A stretch of 64,000 bases of DNA from Patagioenas fasciata (GCF_037038585.1 NC_092520.1:193571604-193635603), one strand, 5' to 3'. Counted from the stretch's first letter, positions 24,501-39,500 are shown. Numbers and translations are program-made. Notes: generated by a model from the letters alone, not told the origin.

Positions 24501-27500
24501 CTAAAGAAAGCCAAGTATACGTTGAATGACACAGGCTTACTGGGAGATGATGTAGAGTATACGCAGTTGGTAAGTGGAGCCTGATTAATATATTATAAAA
24601 TATTTTTTCTTTTACAATTAAATCCTGTAGTTTTGAGTATGTACAAACTTTTCTGGACTACTGTGACCTGCGTAGAAATTCTGGTCATGGGCAGGACTGT
24701 TGACAGTTTGACCAAAGCAGGCCTCCAAGCAGGAAAATAGAATTATAGAGTGTCTTCTAAGTGTTAAATCTAACTCCTGCCACTGTAGAATCCATTTCAG
24801 TAAATCCCTTTCATAATTTTCAAGGTCTGTCTAAACAGTGATAGAGGTATCTGGCTCCTTCCCTTTTCCTATCTAAATCAACTGACAACTGATTTTTGCA
24901 GAATTCTTTCACTAACATTATGCTTGAACTTCAGATTGTTTTTCTCCCTTGTTGTTACTGCTCGTCAGTGTATCAAACATCATTGTAGAGATCATTTTAC
25001 TAGTACCCCAGGATGAGCTCCTCTACAGTCCTGTGAGATGGCTCTGCAGTCTTCAGAACACCTTATGAACCAATTTCTGCATTTTTTCCTCTTTGAGTCA
25101 AACTCTCTTGAACATGAGCAGCCCAGCTGGCATTGGAAGGGGGTTTTTCCACCTACGGAAATAACTCCCTACAGTGATGAGGGGAAGCTGCCTCTGCAGG
25201 CAGCTCTGGAGACCCATGTTAGATGCTTCAAGTAGGTTGAAGTGGACATCCCTGACCGAGGTGTTCCCCTCTGAGCTCCACCACTCCTTGAATCTGATCA
25301 CTAGTGCCATGGCCCAGTTCTGTTATGAATTCTGCTTTGAATTAATTCTGTTCACTGCCACAAATTTCCAGCACTTTTTCAACCAGACTCCAGCACATGG
25401 ATTCACTGTCTTTTTAAAAAACTGAAGCAGGCAACCCTTTAGCTGTTTAGGGAGCATAAATTCTAGTTTTACTCTGACAGTCTTGCTGATTTAATTCAGG
25501 ATACAGTGTAATCAATACCAAAGATGCACAGACTGTCCTTCAAAAACCAACACAGGATTTTTTTTCCCTTTCTGGTTTCTCTTTTATTGACATGTTAAGA
25601 GCCATTTGTGGTTGTCTCCAACAGAGAAAGATGCAGTGACATATCTGCAGTGTGGGAAGAGAAACTTAATAAGAAACTTTATTAAGTCCTGGTTAAAAAA
25701 CAAACAAAAAAAAAATCACAGTTTTGTGTATTCTGAAGGGATGCTGATGGGAGGGCTGACGTGAGAAGGTTGCTGTAGGACTTTCACTCACAGAATCACT
25801 AGACTGTGACCTAGACTGCCTCGAGGAAAGGGTGTGCTGGGCAAGAAGAAATATTTTAAGTTCATTTGATATTTTGGGGATTAGTTGAGTTGTCATCTTC
25901 GTATCTGAACTGAAAAGAGCTACCCATAGAAACCACACTGACTGGCAATGCTGGGGTTTTTTTCTCTTGTGTATGGAGAACAAAATTTACTTGCAGTATA
26001 CATCGTGTAAGACTTAATGGCAATAATTCTTTATTCAGTCTGTTTCTTTTCACAAAAAAAAGCCAGTGCCTGCAATTAAGCTAAATGAATGCAATGTGAA
26101 AGCAGAAAATTTGTGTATGCAATCAGATGTGGGCACAACAAGCTTACTAGCTAGATATTAAACATTATAACTTTGCACAGTAGCAGTATTTGGTCCACAT
26201 TTCCAGATTTCCCCTTGAAGATTTTATGTGTATATATGCATGGAAGATTATGAGATATATGTATATATATGCATGATGAAAGATTATGAAGGGGATTACT
26301 ATAAATTATTGGACTCTTTGGCATGATGATGACATTGTTGTGGTAACTGTGAACAGATAGGGAGCATTTGTGCACCAAGGTAGGTTAAAGCATGAGTTAA
26401 TTAGTTCACTTCTGCCTGAAAGTGAGACACAGTGGGAAAGTACGGTATAGAGCAGTTGTCTGCTCTCTAATTGTTCTTATTTAAAAGATGAATCTGTTTT
26501 GCATCACTGGTTACAGTGACGTGCTGCATACTGAACCAGCAGCAAAATCATGTCTAATTACCATAAAGCTAATAGGAAAAGGAAGGTGAAATCTCATGAT
26601 TAGTTTGTGAGTTCTGTCAAGGGACAGTGCAATCATGTTTAATTTGACTGCCGTATGGCGTAGTTTTTCCTCCCTGTTTAAAAATACCAGACATGCAAGT
26701 TTATTTCTGAGGTTTGAGATGATAAATCCAGGCATTGTGGTTGGCAGGACTGTACATATCCAAGAGCTGCAATGCTTTGGATGTGCCTGGCCTGCAAAGC
26801 TACCTGGCTGGGAAAAGGTCCATGAGGGCTCTGAGCTGTTGTACTGATTCAGCCAGTGAAAAAAAAAAAGCAGAGGCTTTTCATAACATCTATTTGATCT
26901 TGGTGGTTTTCTTGCTTCTGAGGATGTTTCCTGGCCATCGTTTTCTCATCTGCTTTTGTCTGTATTAAAACTGACGCTTATTTAGCAAAGCTACTCTTTA
27001 AAAAAATTACTCTAGATTTAGAAAATTACAGCCTTTCAAGAAATTCTGTTTTACATTTAAAAAAACAGGTCAATACTATCAGAAGACAGTAATATTTTAG
27101 AACTAGTATGAACACTTAGGTATGTTTCCTGGAGTTATTGTGACAACAGTAGCAGTAAATGAAGTCTTCAAACACACAAGATTATATAATTGTCTTTGAT
27201 ATATGTATATGTGTGTGCAACTATGTGTATTTGTATATATCTAATGAACAGCTGGTCACAGGAGGTGAAGTTACAGGAGCTGAACAAGTCACTACTCATC
27301 ACTTGAATCACGTTAAATCACCATATGTACAGACCTTGTCCGCTCGATTTGAGAAGTAAAACCACAACCCTGAAGACAGCTCAGCAAAATGCGGTTCAAA
27401 TTATTATTGAGAGCTCCTTAAATTTGAGCACTGTATTACTTGTGCTTTTCTACGTTCCAGGCTAAATGAGAAGCATGTAACTAGTCAGTGGTCTGGCTGC

Positions 27501-30500
27501 TTTGTTCCTGTGCATCCCTCTTTAATAAATTCCTAAGACTCAATAATAGTAGCATATTACACACGAGTAAATCTATTCTGCATCTTTGCTGTTTTGTCAT
27601 AGTGGAAAGAATTAGCTGGAATTTATGATAGCTGGTTGGCTGATAACAGCGAAGGATCCCTCAAACAATCCATACTCCCATTGCAAATATGTGCTGCTGT
27701 GCAGTGATCATTGCACAGTCAATTTTAGATATTGTTTTCATTTAAAACACTGAGAGGAACATATTGAGGTAATTCAGCATTTATTTGTCTTAATAACCAT
27801 GTACATTCTTTTTTTTTACAGACAGTAAATGTATATGTCCAAGATGGAGGAACCGATTCCATACCTGTGAAAGTGCTGAACTGTGATACAATATCACAAG
27901 TAAAGGAAAAGATAATAGACCAAGTCTATCGAAATCTGCCGTGTTCTCAGTGGCCAAAAGCTGAGAGTGTAGTTCTTGGTAGGTAGCTACTTTTGATACT
28001 ATATTGAGCAGGTGAAACGTGTTGTGTGATTTTCTGTTTTCAAAAAAAAATGTCTATAAAACCCTTTTTTTTTAAGTTGAATTCATGTTCAGCTGGATAC
28101 AGAAATGCAGCATTTTGCAGCAATCTTAATATGCATTAAAAATTAATGCTTTCTTACAGAGTTCTTTTTCCTGACTTTTAAAGTTTTGGTATACTGTCAT
28201 TGGTGTGCAAAGAGCCTGTTAATGAGTGTTAGCACAAATGTATTCATGTTTGACAGAGTGAGTTTCTCAGGTACTAATTAATGTGGGAATGACAGCATGG
28301 ACAATGAACTGATGGAGAAGTAATAATGCAATTTCAGAAATTCGTACTGATTTTGACTTACCTTTATGATGATTATTCAAAAGAATTATAACTTAGAGGA
28401 GCTGCACTCTTAGGAGATGATGATGAGCCACCCAGCCTCTGAAAATCATCTTCCTTGAAGGCTTTCAAAATTGCTGTTCTGTTCTTGTGAAGAAAAAAAT
28501 TGATGTAACTTCAAAGGCCTAATAATCTCATAATAAAAGCTCCAATTAATAGTTTTGTAATATCTTCATTACTGCCTTAATCTGAAAGTAGAGGATGCAA
28601 TTCTTGCTCTTCAGAGAATCCTAGTAAATTACCTAAAATTGCCTTTTCTATTCCATACAAAGTCATACTCCTCTATTTTGAACTGATAGCCGTTCTTATT
28701 AAGTATATTTGTAGTATTCTATGCAAAGGAATTTATGTGGAAAATAATCAAAAGTCATGCGCGTGGTTAGAAATAGTTCATGCAAACTTCTGTAATAAAA
28801 CCCAAACTATCAAGCAATAGAAAACACACATCGTGGCATGTGCCAAATTGCTTCCTTTAATGTTCCACAATGCATCAGTAGGTCTCTAAACGGAAACATT
28901 CTTGGAGTAGTTATTTTTACACATGGTTAAAAACTGTTTTTTCTCATTTTAATTACCCCTTAGAGTGGCGTCCTGGTTCTACTGCACAGATCCTCTCAGA
29001 CTTGGATTTAACATCCCAAAGAGATGGCAGATGGAAACGCATCAACACACTAATGCATTATAATGTAAGGAGGTGTTTCAGAGTGGTTGTTCGCATCTGT
29101 TAACTGTTCTCTAGTAATAAATAAAATCTTTATTTGTTTTTAGAGAAACTTCTGTGCTACATAAAGAATTAAAATAAATAAATAAATAAATAAGCCTAGC
29201 TCTGTATCTAGGCAGTAAAAGCTTGAGAGCGTGAAAGGCTAGGTCTAGACATATGTCACCTACATGCCGGCACTTTGGTCTCCTCATCATTACAGTGTCC
29301 AAATCCAAATTCCCCTTTGAACATTCAGAAACTCCTTTTGCTGGGTCTCGTATTCATCTCTCCTTTTCTCTACCACTTCCTACCCCTGAGAATTATCTTT
29401 GTCCTTGTTCTGCTGCTAAATAGATTTTGGGTTGGTCTGGTTTGTTCAGCAGCCCAGTGAGGAGAGCAGATGTTGATGGTTTGTACTGTCTGGTTTAGGT
29501 TTCTTCCTGTGCACTCTACCAGGCACTTCCAACCTGCTTATATTCCCTTTGTATGCTGTTTATTGCTTTCTAACAACAGATATCCTGATTAGGAAATATA
29601 GAAGTCAGTTAGTTTTCCCTCAGAAAACAGACAGGTCCAATTCCTCATGATAAACCCCATTTTTGTACAAAGGGCACCCACACTGGATTGAGGAACCTCT
29701 GAAGTCTTGGAGATGCTTTTAGCATTTCCAGTGATCTCAGAGGAGGTGTTGATGGGATCTCTTATTAAAGGAAGAGGAGAGGGTCTGTTCTGGATTGCAA
29801 AGCCCATTGCCCAAGAAGCCTTTGAAGGGCAGCATTAATCATAGGTCCAGATTCCCTGCTAAGGGTTACAGAAAATGCAGTTTAGGTGTTAAGAAAGAGG
29901 CTCAGTAATGCATACTTCTTTCAAGTTTCACTTGCTTAACCAACCTGATAGCCTTTTATGAGGACATAACGAGGTGGATAGATGATGGCAAAGCAGTGGA
30001 TGTGATCTGTCTTGATTTCAGTAAAGCATTTGACAGTCTCCCACAGTATCCTTGCTGCTAAACTGAGGGAATATGGCGTGGACGATCGGGTAGTGAGGTG
30101 GAGTGTGAACTGGCTGAAGGAAAGAAGCCAGAGAGTCGTGGTCAGTGGGGCAGAGTCTAGTTGGAGGCCTGTGTCTAGTGGAGTGCCTCAAGGGTCGGTA
30201 TTGGGACCAGTACTATTCAATATATTCATTAACAACTTGGATGAGGGAATAGAGTGAACTGTCAGCAAGTTTGCTGATGACACCAAGCTGGGAGGAGCGG
30301 CTGACACACCAGAAGGCTGTGCTGCCATCCAGCGGGACCTGGACAGGCTGGAGAGTGGAGCGGGGAAAAATTTAATGAAATATAACAAGGGCAAATGTAG
30401 AGTATTGCATTTGGGCAGGAACAGCCTCAGGTTCCAGCATAAGCTGGGGAACAACCTGTTAGAGAGCAGCGTAGGGGAAAGGGACCTGGGGGTTCTGGTG

Positions 30501-33500
30501 GACAGCAGGATGACCATGAGCCAGCACTGTGCCCTTGTGGCCAGGAAGGCCAATGGCATCCTGGGGTGTATTAGAAGGGGGGTGGTTAGTAGGTCCACAG
30601 AGGTTCTCCTTCCCCTCTACTCTGCCCTGGTGAGACCACATCTGGAATATTGTGCCCAGCTCTGGGCCCCTCAGTTCAAGAAGGACAGGGAACTGCTGGA
30701 GAGAGTCCAGCGCAGGGCAACAAAGATGATTAAGGGAGTGGAGCATCTCCCTTATGAGAAAAGGCTGAGGGAGCTGGGTGTCTTTAGCTTGGAGAAGAGG
30801 AGACTGAGGGGTGACCTAATTAATGTTTATAAATATGTAAAGGGTGAGTGTCAGGAGGGTGGAGCCAGGCTCTTCTCAGTGACAACCAATGATAGGATAA
30901 GGGGCAATGGGTGCAAACTGGAACACAGGAGATTCCACTTAAATATGAGAAGAAACTTCTTCTCAGTGAGGGTAACAGAGCACTGGATCAGGCTGCCCAT
31001 AGAGGTTGTGGAGTCTCCTTCTCTGGAGACATTCAAAACCCGCTTGAACGCTTTCCTGTGTAACCTCATCTAAGTGTTCCTGCTCTGGTGGGGAATTGAA
31101 CTAGATGATCTTTCGAAGTCCCTTCCAATCCCTAACATTCTGTGATTCTGTGAAGTAACATCTCTGTGTTTGTCTTTTCAAAGGTCCGAGATGGTGCCAC
31201 ACTCATCTTATCAAAAATGGGAATTTCCCAGCAGCCAGAGGATAATCAGCAAGATGTCCCAGGGGAAAGTAAGTATCTTGTGGCTTCACTAACTCCCAAA
31301 ATAACTGGAAACCGAAACCCACACAGGGAGTGACACTGCTGTCCTGACTGTGTTTATCGAGCATGTCTGTGGAGCTGGTTATTCCCCACCAGACTATATA
31401 GAGCTTACTTGTTGTGCGTTACCCACTGCACGCTTGTGATGGTTTTCTTCATCCTCTTTATAAAAGCCTTAAATAATGGGGCTTTAACCATAATTGCTGT
31501 GAGTCTACAGCCCAGCTTAATAGAAAGCACTCTTAGCAAATATTTCCTTGCATATTTTATTTCTTAATCCCGCTGCAGCTACAGTCAAACCATACGTTTC
31601 ATCTTTCCAAAACTTAATCTCTTTTTCTTCTTCTTTCTTCCTATTTTTACTTTCCTCTCTAAATTTCTTCCTCTTCTTATTAGACTGAGAATTGGATGCA
31701 GTTTTCTAGAAGAACCACATTAGAGACGAGCTCCCCTCTGTGGCATAATGGATCTGTTGTAATTTTTTTATTGCATTTCTTACTACTATGTTGCCTTGCA
31801 CACTCATCTCTGTATGTTCATATTTTGTGTTTCCCTCCCTTTGAGTGATATTTCACCGGCTATGCTAGCTTGGTTTTTCCGTTGGTTGTCTTTGTTCATT
31901 CCATTCATGTTATCTCTTTAGATGCAGCATTTTCCACAATTCCTTTGTTCATTTCGAGGTTTGCAATCCACTATAAGTTGGTGTCAGGAGTTTCTTTCTA
32001 ATGTTTCCTCTCTTTCACATCACTGAAGCAGCTCTTGCATAATTCTTATATTGCAGTCTGCTACAGTGTGCTGGACTTCTCAACATGAAAGACAACCTGT
32101 TAGCTTGCAACCCACCTTTTAAAGCTTTTACTTATTCTGTTAGTATTCTGTCTAGACCAATTTCCTTTATCTCAAAACCTCTTGAGACACAATATCCGTT
32201 ACTACCTAAAATGTAATCAGATTTTAATGGAAATATTTACTTGTGAATTTATGTTCTTTGTTATGTGTATTTACTTTACATTTCAGATCTTCAGTTTCTC
32301 TATTTTTTTTATCCTTGTATTCAGTTATTTTACATGAGGTAGAAGGTAGATTTATGGAATGATAATTGTTGAAATCATTCTTCCTTCTCTTAACTCATTT
32401 GATACGCTTTTCTGTCTAGCACTGATTGCAAAAGCCATTGCTTCATCTAATAGTTTCAGTCCTTTAAAAAGATTTACTGATCTTAAATTTAACAGGTTTC
32501 AAGGGCTGGGCAGTCCAAACAGATTGGAAATAATATGCCAGAAATGTACATTTTTCAAGAAGATGGGTCTCAGCTGACAGCTCTGACGTATATCACTATT
32601 TAACAAAAACGTGCAGACTTCCATTTCATTTGCGTTCAGTGCTGGCCAGGAAATTGGGACTGGCAGAATTACTTGCCATTTACTTCTTACTCGCTCCTCC
32701 CAGATGCTTTCTGTTGAGACTTTTTCCAGCGCCCTTGAAGGGTCTTCCAGTGGTCATGGCTGCACCCTGCTGCCATCCTCTCACCCCTTTAGTGCAAGTG
32801 CCTGCCACAGTTGGCCAAGTGCTGACTACTCTGTCACAGCAGGTGCCAAACCAGCATGTCAGCTGAAAAGGCCGTTCAGTTTAATACAGAGGGCTGTGAA
32901 GTGCAGCCAGGCAAGGAGCTGATTCCCGGTCCCTGTTCAGTTTGGATGCACCAATTGCTGAGATAACTGAGGCAGTAATCACCTCCACTCTGAAGAAGTG
33001 AGTGGACCGTGCAGGGAGCCTGCTGGTGTCCTTAGCTTGCTTTGCTTTCTTAACACAGCGTGGCAGCCAGTCTCCCATTCTGGGGTCCCGGTCTTCATCC
33101 TCCCCAGCTCGCTGACCTTGTTGCAGGCAGTGGAGGACCAGACTCTGAGGTTTTCTTATTTTGTTGTTTTATTTTCCTTTCCTCCTTCTCTGCCATTTTA
33201 TCTTTAGCTATGATTCCATGTGATGAAGCTCTTTGAAGATACATGATCTGTTCTCCAAGATTAACTCCTTATTTGTTATGTGTGTGACATATAAGGAGTT
33301 GTAAAGGAAAAGCAGACTTCTGAGGACAGTGCTGTCACCTAATGGCTCTCATGTATGAGAGAGAGTGTAGAGAGAGTTTAGATCCCAAAGTATGGAGTGA
33401 AGACAGCCTCCACCATGCTTCTGCTTCACACACTGTCTTACATTGTGGTAGTGTACAAATTTGGGAAGAAAGCATTTCTTGCCAGGCGAGCCCATTTTCT

Positions 33501-36500
33501 TAAGTGCCCAAGGGTCTTCAGAGCTACCCAACACCAACTTGTTCTTTCAGAAAGCTGTAAAATGTTACAAAGCTTGTACAAAGTGAGAGCCTGCAGTGAC
33601 AGTGATTTCTGAGACACTGTATGTATAAAAGGGAGAGGAGAGGATCAGAGGCTTCCCCTCCCACACATACACATTTATATGACGCAGGGATCTACAAGGC
33701 TGGAATAAATAGAAATCCTATCCTGGCTCTATGAATGAGGCTTGTGACGAAGTGGTTTTCCTTTTGTCCAGAGTCTCTCATTAACTTGCACCTTTTACAT
33801 TCAGAGATGTCAGCTGAAGCCATTGACTCTCTGCCAAAGTACCAGGCCTTGCACAGAACAAAAATATAAAACCAGGTTCAGAGATGTTGCTCTAAAACCT
33901 GGCATTGCTTCCATGCTGCTTTTGATTCACAGCTTCTAACAGGAAGACACCAGAAGCTGGAGGTTATGACAAATTAAATGCAGCATCTTTTTCTTCTGGA
34001 GATAATAAACGCAATTACTAATTTGTATCAAGAAAGAGAATGGTTTCAGTGATTTCATGCTTGTATTTCTGTACTGATCTATCAGCCAAAACAACATGGT
34101 CTGTTATTCTGGGGTCTTTCTCTGGGTTTGTTTTTGTTTTATTAATTCAGAATATAAATAGCGGAGGTTTGCAGATCAGAAACACTGATTAGCAGATCCG
34201 TGTAGGGCAGTCCTTCATTCACCTCCATGGTGCGGGGTATTCACAGGACAAGGAGACTGGAAGCTAATTTGCTGCAGACCACATAAAGGGGAAGGGGCTG
34301 TGTTGCCTGTCACCATCTCACTTGTCTCCATCATGTTTACATCACGGTTCATGCCACTATGATTAATCAGTATAGTCAATATTTGGTGTTAATCCCTCCA
34401 GTGCTATTTTATACTTGCCCAAGGACCAAGACAAGACAAGGAGTTTTGGGGGAAGCATTTGACCCAGTGGGCGCAGTCTTCTCCTCACTTATGACTTGGC
34501 GCATAATGTGGCTACTGCAATAAAAAAGGAGGTCTTTTCCCATATTTTTATTTTCTTCACCTCCTACTTTTCCATTGGGGAAAGTATTATCTCACAGAAA
34601 TGTTATTTTCTCTTAGCAACCATACTGCTAACATGTTTTGTTGCCCCATGTTCCCAAATTTCTCTTCCTCTTTCTTCCTGCTATTTTTAGCAATGAATTG
34701 GGATCTTTGTATTGCAGAAGTTCATCTGGTTGAGCTGTAGTCTTTTAATCCGTACTTTCCTATGAAATAACTAGTACTTCACTAGTTGGCAATTCTGTTG
34801 TTGCTAAACACACACGGGCCAAATTAGGCTGCACATAAGGCCACTAATTTCAGTGGAAACCCCTTTGGTTGTTTCTCTTCTCTCCAAAGTTAAACAGGGC
34901 AATATACCATCAGGAGAGCAAAGAGGATGAATTCCTTTGGATTAAAGGAGGAAGCAGCAGTGTACCAAGCGACTGACATAAGGCTGGAAAATAGTTTCTG
35001 CTCTAACTGCGTGATTTGATCTATTAATTTACAAAAGTAAATAACAGGCATTGCAAAAGAAATTCCAGGCTCTGGGCCCACCAGCAGTTCTTACTGTATG
35101 GGTGGGTGATTGTTATGAATGGTATCGATTGTGAAATCACAGCTGCTTCAAAATAAAGTGATGGCTTTTATTTCTTACTTGCTTCACATGAACTTCCAAG
35201 TCAAATTAAAGACTCTCAAAGGGCAACATGATTTAATGCGAGATTTTTTTATACCTACCTGGTTAAAAAGAAGTAAAGGCCCCAGAAGACTGCACAACTA
35301 ATGCTTTTCATGAGGATCTATAAAGTAGATTGAAGCAGAAGTGTTGGTTTGGCCAGATTACATATAAATTTTATTTTCCTCTGTAATTTAAAATATTGAA
35401 CATAAATGCAAGCTGGCAAACTTAATGTAGTTGTTGAGGAACTTAGTTAATAAACTACTATGGCCAAAATTTGAAAGGACAAAATTCACGCAATTGGAAA
35501 CTGATATTTTCTGCTGTAACTGGGATTTGCTTACATTAGATACATATATTAAAGCATAAAACTTAGCAGTGTTGCAAAACAATTTGTGCAATAGGAATGA
35601 ATCACAATTTTATGGGAAAAATAACTCACATTTTAAAGACGTCAATGATTTTAAATGCACTGATTTGATAACTTCCACTAGAAAAGCTCCATTGATTTTA
35701 GGGACTGTGCCAAGTATATATAAAAAATGAGAAACCAAAGAAAGAACAAGCAAAGCCTGGAGGTTTGAAACTAAGTTTGTGACACAGAATCTTTTTTTCA
35801 AGGGATATTAACTGCAAGTTAAAACAGTTGTATAATCTCTTCCAGAACTGTTCATAACAAAAGATTCTCAAACATAGAGTTTGTCTGAACATTCATGCTG
35901 ATCCTGAAATGCAAGACTCCCTTTATTGTGCTGCACGATCGTTGAATTAAGCTCAGGGACCGTGGCATGACCTTGGCGTCACCAAGCCATGGACACAGCA
36001 TAGCGAGGCACTCTGATGAGCTATCATAAGCATCCAGGACCTTATTCTCATTTCTGCTTTATGGTAACAGAGTTGGTATGAGTCTCCTCTGGTTTAAGCT
36101 ATGAATACTGACAAACAAATTCTTAAGATCTCATTATAATGGATTACAAGTTTGCTGCAGTCATTACCTCTGTCTCTGGAGTTCACATCCTTTCAGGAAA
36201 AGGAAACATTTTTCCTCCTTTCAGCTACAAAGTGCTGCTGGTCAGATGCTGATAAACTGAGGTACCATACTTTGCATTCAGCAGTTAGGGTAAAAAAATG
36301 TAAATTTTAATGTTATACCTAGAAAAAAACAATGATAACATGAATTGTTAAATTGCCATTGCCAAATTCACCAGAGCCGCTACAGCAATCTCTTGCCTGG
36401 CACCTGAAGCAGGCTACAGTTTCCCCTTCTGTGGTGGCTGTTGGGTCAGACCTAGCTGAATTTCTGTAACTTCATCATGGCTCCGAGAATTGACAAAGGA

Positions 36501-39500
36501 GTAGAGTATTGGACCTCAAAAAATATCCATACTGTGCTTATGTGACTGAACAGGGGTTTCTCTATTGTGTGACTCCTTCCTCTCTCTTTATTCTTGACAA
36601 AAGCAAGCTGCAATCCTACTTCAGTGCTGTTTCTTTCAGCTTATGTATTATGGAACACTTAGTACTTGAGTTGTATATGTTGGACAGGAACAGAGTCATC
36701 TACATCCTCTCGGCAAGATAAAAGGTAAATTAAGGCTAGAGAACAAGGATCTTACCTGTATATTATTATTTTCATGTTGTTGATTTGGGTGCAAGGCGTT
36801 TTTCGTAATTATTGCAATTACTGTTTCTAGGGCATGCACTCCTGGAAGATGAAAATAAGGTCTGGCATCTAGTTCGGCCAGTAGATGAAATAGATGAAGG
36901 TAAATCGAAGCGGGGCAGCGTGAAAGAAAAAGAGAGGACCAAAGCTATTACAGAAATCTACCTGACCAGACTTCTCTCTGTGAAGGTAAGGCTCAGCTGT
37001 GCCATGGTTACACCTTACATCTGAGATCCTGAGGTACAAGTGAAGAAAATGATGCAACTGTTAGTCATGATTTTGGCTGCAATGTTGAATTTGTGTCATG
37101 TACATACAAGCTGGTGTTCAGGGCTTCAAGTGATTAATATGCCCTGAGGAACATTACTGGGAAGGACATAAAGTATAACTCCTGATCAAAGCTGAGAACC
37201 ATGATTTTGTGCTCGTTAAAGAAAGATTTTTCTTGCAAGACAAAGATGGATATTCTTTTCTGTGCCACCTCTTTAGATAATATTGGTTGGGTTTTCTTGT
37301 GAACCAAATACCTTATAAAACTGCTACATAGCCACATATTTCCCTCGTTTTGTTTGTGACTCATGCTGCGGTATAATCTAGAAAAATAATCAAGGTGTTT
37401 TCAACTAATAGTAGTCTCTTCAGAGTATTTTTGGTACTGATACTACAGAATGGATTACAATCAAAATAATTCTGTGAAGCACTCCTCCTTGCAGAAAGAA
37501 TTTAGGGTAATGTGTTTAATGACCCTAAAGCAAGGCTCCTTGTGAAAATGAGGCTGATCTGCCCTCAGCTAGGGCCATTTGTCTGGGTATGAAAGTGGAT
37601 GTGAAGGACAGTCTGTGTATAGATGACAGGACAAATTGCCAGTAGCCAGTTTATGGATTATTACCAGTCTGGAGATTTCCTTACTCATATGGAGCTGGTG
37701 AGGTGTGATGGCTGGAACCACAACCACCCCTAGAACCCAAGGACTGTCAGTGTGTCCTTGCTGACAGCAGAGTGGCACAGGGCTCCTTGCCTTCTCAGTC
37801 CGTGCCCTGTTCTGGGTCTGGCAGCTGGAGTGACAGTGAGAAAGCAGATGCAGCCCTTGAAAGCTGGTGAAGGGTCTGGAGGACAAGTCATAACGAGGAG
37901 CAGATGAGGGAATTTGGGCTGTTTTGCCTGGAGAAAAGGAAGTTGAGGGCAGACCTTCTCACTCTCTACAGCTACCTGAAAGGAAGTTATAGTGAGGTAG
38001 GTGTTGGTCTCTTTTCCCAAGTAGCAAGTGATAGGGTGAAAGGAAATGGCCTCAAGTTGCGCCAGGAGAGGTTTAGATTGGATATTAAGAAAAAAAGTAT
38101 TCACAGAAAGGGTTGTCAGGCATTAGAACAGGCTGCCCAGGGAAGTAATTGAGTCACCATCCCTCAACGTGTTTAAACGTGTAGATGTGTAGATGAGGTT
38201 CTTAGGGACATGGTTTAGTGACAGTGTTAGGTTAACAGTTGGACTCAATGATCTTGAGGGTCTCTTTCAACCAACATTATTCTATGATTTCTAAATATGT
38301 CTGTAGGGCCAACCAGCTGAGCAGGGACAAACTTCGTGTGGCCTCAACAGGGTCATCTCTAAAACAAGGGGACATTCTCTGAGGTCACAGTCTCTAAGGT
38401 CCAGGCATATGCAGGAATCCAACCAAGCACACAGCCCTCCTGGGACACTTCACTCCTTGAGCTCGGTGGAGCTGGACCAGACTGGCGGTCTGATGACAGA
38501 TGAGTGCTTGCCCTTAAACAAAAAGTCAAATGCTCATTGGTACATTTTCTTCTTAGTCTCTTTCTGCAAATTGCATGGTGCTCTGGCGTCTGAGAAACTG
38601 GAGGTGGCAAGTGGCAAATCCATTAAAAAATGGCTAACAATTATTTTTTGTGCACAACAACCCTGAAGTGTAAATGTATTGTATACTTAGCGACCAGTTT
38701 CTGCTTCTTTTGTCAAGCAGAAAGCACACCTTTCTGTGCAAACAATAGAATAGTTGATGAAGTCACAACCTTTCAGGTTAGAACATAAAATTGTTCTCTT
38801 GAAGGCCTTTACTGTGTTGGCAGTTTGCAAGGCCACTGCGCTAAGAAGTTGCTTGTTTTTTTGTCACCCGTTACCCTTAGTGCTCAGAATGAAGGCCATC
38901 AGTGACTGCAACTAGACTGTGGGCTGTTAGTATTAAAAGGAATAACATATTCTAGGGTGGCACTGAGTTCAGCCTACAACACAAATGTAATAGATTTTTA
39001 AAAATTTTCCTTTAGGGGACACTTCAGCAGTTTGTAGATAACTTCTTTCATAGTGTGCTCAATTCGAACCATGTGGTGCCACCAGCTGTGAAATACTTCT
39101 TTGACTTCCTTGATGAACAAGCAGAAAAACATGACATCAAGGATGAAGATACCATTCACATCTGGAAAACAAACAGGTACGGTATGAACAGAATAATAAT
39201 TGCATTGCAGAGAAATGAGAGTGTGATTCCCAAGTATGTACTGGCACTCTTAGCACAAATCAAAGTAAATTTCATTTATAATTCACGGAATCATTTTAAC
39301 TGAGATAATATGTTTATATGACCAAAAGGATTCCCCTAAGCCTAGAAGCTGCAGAAATGAAACCAGCCTACCTCTGGGGTTGTCAATGGCAGATTTACCA
39401 CTTTACTTTTTGTTTTGTTTTGCTTTTCTCTGAGAAGAGGAAAGCAAGAGGCAAATTGGACTAGATTTACCTGTCAAAGCACAAAATCTCATAAATGCTA

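Larger units (their letters stand above)
29065..31183 (+). other. PLXNC1 intron, 2.1 kb, more than half CR1
   Basis: An (AAAT)n run lies at 29171-29193. The stretch 29195-29920 has no recognised feature. A 1.2-kb CR1 element fills most of the rest and leaves about 30 bases before the acceptor. Confidence 0.85.
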
